From Myxococcales bacterium (GTDB lineage: Bacteria > Myxococcota > Myxococcia > Myxococcales > Myxococcaceae): a stretch of DNA of 13,915 nt. A program made the translations under genes and the position numbers. The notes under the pieces are model-generated. The model saw only the letters and a list, made by a program, of their open reading frames with translations. It did no database searches and was not told where the DNA came from. This document shows positions 1-7,100 of this stretch, piece by piece (within the stretch, counting starts at the first letter, position 1; each line of letters starts with the position of its first letter). The stretch is from NCBI GenBank assembly GCA_003153055.1, contig PMBV01000239.1, positions 1-13,915 of the forward strand, written 5' to 3'.

Positions 1-1
1 C

Positions 2-70
2 GTTGAGCGCATGCCAAACCGGGGGGAAGAACACGTGGGCGAATTGTCGGCGGAGGTTCATCGCAGATGA
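2..70 (+). CDS. 3' end of an unidentified upstream gene (partial)
   Basis: An open frame enters from the left edge and stops at TGA 68-70. The visible C-terminal residues are VERMPNRGEEHVGELSAEVHRR. Its stop overlaps the ATG at 67 as ATGA, the same kind of junction used by the next genes, which is the main reason to think the frame is real. In loci of this type the gene before a PAAR-like effector is often a DUF2169 or VgrG-associated accessory protein, but 22 residues are too few to identify it. Confidence 0.4.
   Translation, partial: VERMPNRGEEHVGELSAEVHRR
52..56 (+). promoter_or_regulatory. Shine-Dalgarno GGAGG for the ATG at 67
   Basis: GGAGG lies 10 nt before ATG 67. It supports real translation initiation of the 57-codon ORF that starts there, and lies inside the last codons of the upstream partial gene. 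Confidence 0.5.
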
Positions 71-240
71 GCGGGGACGCGCACATCGTGGCCATGGCAG
101 CATGCACGCCCGTCGGCTTCACAGCCGAGGGGACGGCCGCCGAGTGTGGCAAGCTGGGTGCAGCCAGTGGTGGGCTTGCCTGTGGCTCGATCTGGACTGG
201 GCTCCGGGGAGCTGCGATCCTCGAGAGGGGGAATGCCTGA
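67..240 (+). pseudogene. Probable internally deleted beta-ketoacyl-synthase-like protein remnant (57 aa)
   Basis: The ORF has a good SD (GGAGG, 52-56) and is coupled on both sides: its ATG overlaps the previous stop and its TGA (238-240) overlaps the PAAR gene's ATG. The first 20 or so residues (HIVAMAACTPVGFTAEGTAA) resemble the N-terminus of ketosynthase-like proteins found beside DUF4150/PAAR effectors. The later parts, GKLGAASGG and GLRGAAILERGNA, resemble the central and extreme C-terminal parts of the same family. The full protein is several hundred residues, so two internal deletions that kept the frame would explain the 57 codons. The family resemblance is from memory. Alternatively it is a genuine small protein, or simply a leader that couples the toxin to the upstream gene. 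Confidence 0.4.
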
Positions 241-1205
241 TGTCAAGCGTGGCTATCAATTCGCCAAAGACACCCGTCACCAAGGGCAGCAGCGGCATCG
301 CCGCGGCGACCGTCCCGAATGTTTGCAAGATGCCGGGGCCGCCAGCACCGTTCGTGCCGACGCCACTCCCGAACATCGGCAAGAGCGACAACTCGCCAGA
401 CGGCTATTCGACCACCGTCAAGATTGAGGGAAACGCGGTCGCCATTCAGGGTGCGAGCTTCAAGTCGATGGGCGACGTCGCCAGCCAAGGGACCGGCGGC
501 GGACTCGTGTCCAACAACGTGCAGGGCGCGACCAAGTTCATCGGCCCTGGTTCGCTGAACGTGAGAATCGAAGGGAAGAACGTTCAGTTGCTCGGCGACC
601 AGATGATGAACAACTGCGGCCCGAGCGGCAGCCCACCCAACGCAGCGACGATGGAGGGCGAGCTGCAGACATGTCTGGTTACACTCGCCAGAAATATCAA
701 GGATATTGTTTGTAAGTGTGATCGACAAATTACACAGGCGCCACAAAGGAAGAAACAAAAGACGTGTGCCCAACTGGGTCGCGAGAAGCACGAGTGCTGC
801 GAAAAGGCGATCAAAGAACTGAATCACCCACAGATCCAAGGTGAGCAGGGCTTTGGCGGCAAGCCAAAATACACACCCATCAGCGGAACTCGCCAAGCGC
901 TCAAGAAATCGGGAGGCAAAAAGGCCTTAAGAGGCACAAGCTGGCCAGACTGCACGGCAACTGACGAGAACGGAAAGAAGGGCTTCGTTGACTTCAAGTT
1001 CAGATGCCCGCCCAATACGCCCACCCGCAAGAGGACGAAGGGCGGACGAAGGTGGATCAGAACGGGCCCGAAAGCTCGGGGATGGCCCAACTGGACTGTA
1101 TACAAGGACGGAACCACTCAAAAGGAAAAGTACGAAAGCACAGGAAAGGCGAACGGCATCACAAAAGAGCCAGTAGTCATGACAAACAAGGGGTGCAGGA
1201 AATGA
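240..1205 (+). CDS. PAAR-like (DUF4150) type VI effector with candidate nuclease tip
   Basis: 321 aa starting at ATG 240, which overlaps the previous TGA; the longer frame to position 3 is not used because the PAAR-like fold starts just after this Met. Residues 1-135 are rich in Gly, Pro and Asn and match the Tox-PAAR-like/DUF4150 type (VPNVCKMPGPPAPFVPTPLPN, then repeating beta segments to NNCGPSG). Such proteins cap the VgrG spike and carry a toxin. Residues 140-230 form a Lys/Cys-rich linker (Cys145, 158, 160, 176, 187, 188). The tip (about 230-321) holds WPDC (Asp237) and GFVDFKFRCP (Asp251, Lys253), a D-x(n)-D-x-K arrangement like a PD-(D/E)XK nuclease, followed by a basic Trp-rich stretch. 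Nuclease activity is inference. The DNA becomes visibly more A/T-rich from about 670, as expected for an exchanged toxin tip. The next gene overlaps by ATGA and is the likely immunity gene. Confidence 0.8.
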   Translation: MSSVAINSPKTPVTKGSSGIAAATVPNVCKMPGPPAPFVPTPLPNIGKSDNSPDGYSTTVKIEGNAVAIQGASFKSMGDVASQGTGGGLVSNNVQGATKFIGPGSLNVRIEGKNVQLLGDQMMNNCGPSGSPPNAATMEGELQTCLVTLARNIKDIVCKCDRQITQAPQRKKQKTCAQLGREKHECCEKAIKELNHPQIQGEQGFGGKPKYTPISGTRQALKKSGGKKALRGTSWPDCTATDENGKKGFVDFKFRCPPNTPTRKRTKGGRRWIRTGPKARGWPNWTVYKDGTTQKEKYESTGKANGITKEPVVMTNKGCRK

Positions 1206-2152
1206 ACAACGTGAACTGGTCGCGGTTCGCGGTCACGGACAGCGATGGCGAGCATCCCGAAGTCCCGGCGCTCTGCTGCTTCCTCTACTTTGGGGCAGGA
1301 ATTCATGATGTCGGGGAGGAGATAGCCGAGGGGATCGAGCGCTACATTGGGTTCGTTGGCCTCGATGTTCTCAGGAGCTTCGCTGCCAAGAGCGGCGAGT
1401 GGAAGGCGATGACTAAGCGTCAACTCGACAAGGATCTGCGACACTTGCGCGATTTCCCGAAAGACCACAAAGCCGCCAATATCATCTACGACGCGGGGGA
1501 ATGGGGCGAGCCAGGCGGCTTCGGTGTCCATGTATCGGTCTACGCCGAGGATGAGGAATTTCCAACTCGAGCAGGTCAATTGCGCGTCGATTTCCCGCCA
1601 CAGTGGCTGAACGAGCATGATGCGGAGCCGCTCGTTAACTTCGTGGCGACCCTGAGCCAGTTGCCCCATGTGCAATCGGGCCATGCGGGGCTTACGTTCA
1701 AGACCACCCCTGGCTCCCAGGGTGATGCCGCAAGCGAGATTTTCAAGCGGCTCCCCCGATACTTCGGCTTCTCGCCCTGCGACTTCTCCTTGCGCAACGA
1801 AATGCTCGGCCACACCTTCGTCGCACACTGGCTCAACTACGTGGACCAGGGTTTGGCCGCGTCGCTCGGCGGACCCAATGCGATTGTGAGCTCGCTGCCG
1901 GAGTGCGACGTTCGCAAGCTCAAGAAGGGCCTGCTCATTCGCGGTGCCAAGCTGCCACCAATTGGCGATATCAACCGCAAAGCACCGGACCTCGGACGGC
2001 TTCCGGAAGTGAGTCGTCTACTCAAGCCAACGCGGCTGGATATTGAAACCACTTACCTTGCGAACGATGACCCGACGTTCGATGCCGGAGCATGGATCGA
2101 GCGCATGGACGAGCTGGACGCGCGAGCCTGGGACAACTCCCGTGCATTCTGA
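1202..2152 (+). CDS. DUF3396-type type VI immunity family protein
   Basis: 316 aa starting at ATG 1202, which overlaps the toxin stop (ATGA); AAGGGG at 1188-1193 is a plausible SD. The longer upstream frame is a shadow of the toxin. The protein has no signal peptide or membrane segment. The C-terminal third has the pattern I associate with DUF3396: a FVAHWLNYVDQGL segment, LGG about ten residues later, then LKKGLLIRGAKLPPIGD and a closing segment before a variable end. DUF3396 members are immunity proteins coded next to type VI effectors. By position and overlap it should neutralise the toxin encoded by 240-1205 in the cytoplasm. The family assignment is from memory; the pairing is inference from coupling. 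Confidence 0.75.
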   Translation: MNNVNWSRFAVTDSDGEHPEVPALCCFLYFGAGIHDVGEEIAEGIERYIGFVGLDVLRSFAAKSGEWKAMTKRQLDKDLRHLRDFPKDHKAANIIYDAGEWGEPGGFGVHVSVYAEDEEFPTRAGQLRVDFPPQWLNEHDAEPLVNFVATLSQLPHVQSGHAGLTFKTTPGSQGDAASEIFKRLPRYFGFSPCDFSLRNEMLGHTFVAHWLNYVDQGLAASLGGPNAIVSSLPECDVRKLKKGLLIRGAKLPPIGDINRKAPDLGRLPEVSRLLKPTRLDIETTYLANDDPTFDAGAWIERMDELDARAWDNSRAF

Positions 2153-2187
2153 GCCGCTTGGCGTCGGATTCGACCGAGGTGTTCCCA

Positions 2188-2940
2188 ATGCTGGCTAGAC
2201 CGTTTGCTACGGCATGCTCCTCCTCACCGCTCGCTGGGGGAGGGAACCTGCAAGTCATTGTCGACTTCAAGCCCGGCAACGACATCTCTGACGACATGCT
2301 CACCCAATTGCGGAGGCCGTTTCAGGGTTTGGCAGACATGGGGAAATGGGGCGGCATGGCCGGCGAGGGCCACCAGCCGAAGGAGTCAACCCTGGACATG
2401 ATCATCAACGGCAAGCAGGTCGCGCCTCGCTGTGTTCGATGGGACTTCGACGCGACGAACATTGATCCCGGTACTGCTTTTGTTATTCAGAACATGGTGC
2501 ACTACCTTCACCTCTTTGTTGTTCCGGTTCGAAAACTCGAGCTTCACGGTCCGCTCGTTCGAGATGGCACAGTGGTATCTGACGAACTACCGATCGACTA
2601 TGAGCCCTGCCCATTCACCGTGCATGACGACCGAGAGAGCTCGACTGTGATGGTTGATGTTGATTTCTGTAAACGGCAGGCGCCGCTTGCCGCCGATCCA
2701 TTTCGCGAAGCCTGGGATGGCTGGTACGAAGTGGCAGCACACGGAGGATTCTGCAGCGAGGACTATCCTATTGACGAGATATCCATCGAGGTCGAGGACG
2801 ACCTCCGCGTGACGAGCACGGGCATTGGTGGCGTATTCGAAGACGTCGTCATCGACGATGCGGGCTTCTGCTGCCTTATCAACATGCTACAAGTATTGCA
2901 TGATCGGTTGACCCCCATCTCTGAGGTCACGATCGAGTAG
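2188..2940 (+). CDS. Unrecognised acidic protein with two tandem internal repeats
   Basis: 250 aa from ATG 2188 (GAGGT at 2175-2179 as SD), 35 bp after the immunity gene on the same strand. The first 19 residues look unlike the rest; a GGGGGAGGG run ends 4 nt before the CTG codon of LQVIVDF, so a non-canonical start there is conceivable. No family is recognised. Residues 20-112 and 152-241 align with each other: QVIVDF with VMVDVDF, a W/GG-containing acidic middle (MGKWGGMAGEG with WYEVAAHGGFCSE), and NIDPGTAFVIQNMVHYLHLF with VIDDAGFCCLINMLQVLHDRL. This suggests an ancient domain duplication. There is no signal peptide or membrane helix. Its position suggests a second immunity protein or an effector-related factor, but it could be unrelated cargo. 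Confidence 0.75.
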   Translation: MLARPFATACSSSPLAGGGNLQVIVDFKPGNDISDDMLTQLRRPFQGLADMGKWGGMAGEGHQPKESTLDMIINGKQVAPRCVRWDFDATNIDPGTAFVIQNMVHYLHLFVVPVRKLELHGPLVRDGTVVSDELPIDYEPCPFTVHDDRESSTVMVDVDFCKRQAPLAADPFREAWDGWYEVAAHGGFCSEDYPIDEISIEVEDDLRVTSTGIGGVFEDVVIDDAGFCCLINMLQVLHDRLTPISEVTIE

Positions 2941-3218
2941 CTTGATGCGCAAACTCCTCGATGGGTGACCTTCTCGATGCCGACCGACACGGCTCGGTCC
3001 AACTCGGCGGGACTCTTCACGGTGTGCCTCGCCTCATTGAGCCCTTGTCAATGCCCAGGTGTCATCGCCACCGCGCCCCCTTCCAGATGCCCCCTGGCCC
3101 CCTGTTTGCGAACCTGCCCAACAGACCTCACGCTCGAAGCACCAGTGGCGCTACGGTGGCCATGAGACCGGCGGAACGGGCCGAGGGCTGACGCCGGTTC
3201 GAGAGCGGAGGAGCGTCC
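2941..3218. other. Gene-free spacer between effector cassette and MBL gene
   Basis: 278 bp with no convincing gene on either strand. A 6-bp dyad (ATCGAG 2932-2937 and CTCGAT 2957-2962, 19-nt spacer) spans the end of the preceding gene but has no T-tract, so it is not a clear terminator. On the minus strand a short protein-like stretch (VKSPAELDRAVSVGIEKV) lies around 2970-3020; it is bounded by stops and could be debris of an old gene. The last bases, GGAGGAG at 3207-3213, are the SD of the next gene. Confidence 0.5.
3207..3213 (+). promoter_or_regulatory. Shine-Dalgarno GGAGGAG of the MBL-fold gene
   Basis: A strong purine motif 5 nt before ATG 3219. It fixes the start of the hydrolase. Confidence 0.7.
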
Positions 3219-3965
3219 ATGTCCAGGTTCGAGATCGTCGTGCTCGGGGTGGGTGACACCTTCTCAGAGAAACACCACTCGAGCGCGCTGCTCCTCGTGT
3301 GCGACGACTTTCACCTGGCCATCGATTGCCCAGACATGTACCGCGCCATCCTCCGTTCGGCGGCCACGGCCTCCGGGCGCCCGCTGCTGCTCTCGGACAT
3401 CAACCACGTGCTCCTCACCCATGTGCACGGCGATCACATGAACGGCCTCGAGGGCATCGCCTTCTACAAGCACTTCGCCGAGAACAAGCGGGTGAAGCTG
3501 CTCGCGTCCCCTGAGCTGCGAGCCTCACTCTGGGACGAGCGGCTCAAGGTGAGCATGGGCTCCATCTGGGACGGGGCCCAGCTCCGTCCCATGCACTTCG
3601 ACGACTACTTCGAGCACCTCCCGCTCCCCTGGGGAGAGCCGGTGACGGTGGGGCCGTTCCGCATCAAGGCCAAACGGACGATTCATCACGTCACCACCAG
3701 CGCCGTCGTCGTCGAGGCTGCCGGCCGGGTGCTCGGCTACTCGAGCGATACGGCCTTCGACCCCGAGCTCATCGCCTTCCTCGAGCCCGCCGACCTCATC
3801 ATTCACGAGACGAACTTCGGGCCGGCGCATACCCCCTACGGCTCCCTGGCCGGGCTCCCCGCCAAGCTCCGCGGGAAGATGCGCCTCATTCACTACCCCG
3901 ACGGCTTCGACATCGCGGCCAGCGCCGTCACGCCCCTCCGCGAGGGCGAGGTGCTTCACCCGTAA
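3219..3965 (+). CDS. MBL-fold metallo-hydrolase
   Basis: 248 aa, full length for a compact RNase Z/phosphodiesterase-like member of the metallo-beta-lactamase fold. The metal-binding motif THVHGDHMNG gives His68, His70, Asp72 and His73. Further metal ligands fit IHHVTTSA (His156/157), the bridging Asp177 in YSSDTAFD, and a late His225 in LIHYPD. His196 lies in IIHETNFG. There is no signal peptide or membrane helix, so the enzyme is cytoplasmic. It probably hydrolyses a phosphodiester or other ester, and the substrate cannot be read from the sequence. Its codon use (CTC and GAG rich) matches the giant kinase downstream and not the effector cassette. It lies 193 bp upstream of the kinase on the same strand; a shared transcript is possible but unproven. 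Confidence 0.9.
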   Translation: MSRFEIVVLGVGDTFSEKHHSSALLLVCDDFHLAIDCPDMYRAILRSAATASGRPLLLSDINHVLLTHVHGDHMNGLEGIAFYKHFAENKRVKLLASPELRASLWDERLKVSMGSIWDGAQLRPMHFDDYFEHLPLPWGEPVTVGPFRIKAKRTIHHVTTSAVVVEAAGRVLGYSSDTAFDPELIAFLEPADLIIHETNFGPAHTPYGSLAGLPAKLRGKMRLIHYPDGFDIAASAVTPLREGEVLHP

Positions 3966-4158
3966 GCCGAAGGCTGAACGCTCGTTCGGTGGGTCGAGGG
4001 GGGTGAGCCGTACCCCGGCCTCGAGGTCCCGGCGACCCGTGCTGTCCCCTCAGGTCTGCGAAGGCACTGCCGGCCCTGAGGTGGCGCGGCACATGCAGCC
4101 CGTTGCGCCTGGTGGCGTCTCCCAAAGGCGCGCGGAGGAGTCTCGCAAGGGTGGAGAA
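3966..4158. other. Upstream region of the giant kinase gene
   Basis: 193 bp. The frame of the kinase stays open back to a GTG at 4003, but those 52 codons are low-complexity Arg/Pro/Ser-rich and precede the family's usual N-terminus, so I treat them as non-coding. A dyad GCGCCT (4105-4110) / AGGCGC (4126-4131) with a 15-nt spacer lies about 28 bp before the chosen start and might be an operator. No clear -35/-10 pair was seen. The imperfect dyad CCGAA...TTCGG just after the MBL stop has no T-tract and is not a convincing terminator. Confidence 0.3.
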
Positions 4159-7100
4159 ATGATCGAGCTGCCCGACTATCGCTTCGAGGAGCAGGTCTAC
4201 GCCTCGGCGGCCACGGTGGTTTCGCGCGCCAAGAGAGCCCGAGACGGCCTCAGGGTCGTCGTCAAGCAACCCCGTGACGAGTGCCCACGCCGAGAGGCCA
4301 TCGAGCGGCTGAGGCGGGAGTTCGCGATCCTCGAGCGACTGCGGATCCCCCAGGTAGCCCGGGCCATCAGCCTCGAGCCGGTCGGAAGCAGCATCGCGCT
4401 GGTTCTGGAGGATTCCGACGGAGAGCCGGTGGACGCCGCCGCTCAGAGACCTGGCTTCGACAGCACCCAGCTCGTGCGGGTGGCCCTGGCCATCAGCCGA
4501 GCGGTGCACGCCATTCACGAGAAGGGGGTCATCCACAAGGATCTCAAGCCAGCCCACATGCTCCTCGAGCCCAGCGGAGCCGTCACGCTCATCGACTTCG
4601 GCATCTCGATCGACCTCCGAGATGCGCGGCGCCCCGCGGTCGACCCTGATCTCCTCGAGGGAACCCTCGCCTACATCTCGCCCGAGCAGACCGGCCGCAT
4701 GAGTCGCACGGTCGATCAACGCAGCGACCTCTACTCGCTCGGAATCAGCCTCTTCGAGCTGGCGACCGGTCAGCGACCCTTTCAATCGACCGATGCGCTG
4801 GAGCTGGTTCACGCCCACATCGCCAAGACCCCGCCGCGCGCCGACGCCGTCCGACCTGGGACGCCAGCGGTGCTCGCGAGCATCATCGACAAGCTCCTCG
4901 CCAAGGTCCCCGAGGATCGCTACCAAACCGCCGCGGGCCTCATCTGGGATCTCGAGCGTTGCCTGCGCGAGCTCGAAGCGTCGGGCACCCTCCGGCCCTT
5001 CGAGCTGGGCGAGCGCGACCTGAGCGACCGCTTGCAGCTGCCTCGAAAAATCTACGGGCGGGAGCTCGCGCTGCGACGCCTCGAGGCGGCCTTCGAGCAG
5101 GTCCGCGTGGGGAACACCCGGCTCCTGCTCCTCGCTGGACCATCGGGTGTCGGCAAGTCGGCGGTGGTGCATCACCTCCGTCAGCAGGCCCGCGCCCCCC
5201 GCGGGCACTTCGTCAGCGGCAAGTTCGATCAGCTGAGGAGCAGCACCCCCTACCCCGCTTTGTCGGAGGCCTGCCGGGCGCTGATGCGGGCCCTGCTCCG
5301 TGAGCCTGCGGAGGGACTGGCCTCGAGGAGAGAGGCGCTCCTCGGTGCGCTGGGGGCGAACGCCGCTGTCGTCGCCGACGTGGTGCCCGAGCTCGAGCTC
5401 ATCGTCGGGCCCCAGCCCCGGCCTCCGCCACTGGGGCCCGCCGAGGCGCAGGGGCGCTTCGAGCAGGCCATGGAGCGCTTCTTTGGCGCGGTGGTGACGG
5501 CTGACGCGCCCCTGGTGCTCTTCCTCGACGACGTGCAGTGGGCCGACGCGCCGTCGCTTCGGCTCCTCCGCAGAATCGTCACCGCGCCAGGCCACCGGCC
5601 ACTGCTGGTGCTCGCCGCCTACCGGGACAACGAGGTGTCGACGCTCCAGCCCCTGTTCTTCGAGCTCAAGCAGCTCGAGAAAGAAGCCCCCGGAGTGGTC
5701 GCCACGCTGCACCTGGGCCCGCTCGCGCTCGAGGACGTCACCCAGCTGGCCGCCGACACCCTCCATCGGGAGCCCTCCGAGGTCGGCCCCCTGACCAAGG
5801 TGCTGTTCGAGAAGACCCACGGCAACCCGTTTCACCTCGGGCAGTTCCTCCAAGCCATCCACCGCGATGGGCTGCTCCGCCCCGACCCGAGCCAGCGACG
5901 ATGGGTGTGGGATCTCGAGGGCATTGAGGCGCGCCGGGCCACCGACAACGTCATCGAGCTCGTCCTCGAGCGCTTGCGGGCGCTCCCCCTGGCCGCCCAG
6001 CGAGTGCTGAGCGTGGCGGCCTGCTTCGGGCACCAGCTCGACGCCGACACCCTGGCGCAGGTCGCCGAGCTCGAACCAGGCGAGCTGGCCATCGGCCTCG
6101 AGGCCTCGCTGAGGGAAGGAATGCTCCTCCCCCTCGCCGACGGGCAGGAGGGGCCCAACGCGCGCTTCCAGTTCCTCCACGATCGAGTCCAACAGGCGGC
6201 CTACGCGTTGATCGACGAGTCGCAGCGACAGCTCGTTCACCTGAAGGTCGGGCGACGCCTGAGGCTGAACCTGGGCAGCGCGCCGACAGATGGCCAGTTG
6301 TACGCCGTCGCCCAGCAGATGAACCGAGGCCTCGCCCACCTCGACGACCCGGAGGAGCGGCTCTGGCTCGCTGAGCTTGACCTCTCGTGCGCCAAGAAGG
6401 CCCAGGCCTCCGCGGCGACGGCCATCGCCCTCGAGCTGCTCGACCGCGCCCTCGAGCTGGCCTCCGAGCACCCCTTGATCGGCTTCCCCGCCCACCTCGC
6501 CAAGGCCGAATGCGAGTATCTCAACGGCGACCACGCCAAGGCGTTCGCCTCCATCGACTTCCTCGACGCGCGAGCCACGCACCTCGTCGACCGGGTGGCC
6601 GCCGCCAACCTCCGCATTCTGGTACTGACCAGCCTGGGTCGGTTCGAGGAGGCCTGTCGAGTCTCCGCGACCACCCTCCGCCTGCTGGGCCTCGAGATAC
6701 CGGACCCCGACGACAAACCCGGGCTCGGACAGGCCATCGGGGCGGAGTTCGGCGCGCTGCAGGGCGAGCTCGGCGCCCGGGAAGTTTCGGCGCTGTGCCG
6801 TTTGCCCGAGATGACCGACCCGGCCCACCTCGCCACGCTCGACGTGCTCAGTCGCACCATCCCGCCGGCCTACCAAGAGAACCAGGCGCTGATGGTGCTG
6901 GCGGTCCTCAAGGGGGTTCGCCTCTCGCTCGCCCATGGTGCCGGCGACGCCACACCCTTCTTCCTCGCCCAGTACGCCATCGCACACATGGCGATCACCG
7001 GCGACCTGAAGGCCGCCTTCGGCTTCGCTCGAACCGCTGTCGATCTCGGCCACTCGAGGCACAACCCAGCAGCGATGGGGCCGGCACACTTCCTCTTCGC

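Noticed and set aside
1004..1201. N-terminal extension of the immunity frame
   Set aside because: It lies within the toxin's coding sequence; ATG 1202 gives an ATGA junction and a natural start.
2188..2245. Possible lipoprotein signal (ATAC-SSS) at the start of the repeat protein
   Set aside because: There is no charged n-region or hydrophobic stretch before the Cys, so a lipobox is not supported.
2932..2962. Dyad ATCGAG/CTCGAT as a terminator for the effector cassette
   Set aside because: The arms are only 6 bp, the spacer is 19 nt and no T-tract follows.
4003..4158. GTG start extending the giant kinase by 52 residues
   Set aside because: The extension is Arg/Pro/Ser-rich without family match, while ATG 4159 has an adjacent SD-like motif and the normal N-terminus.
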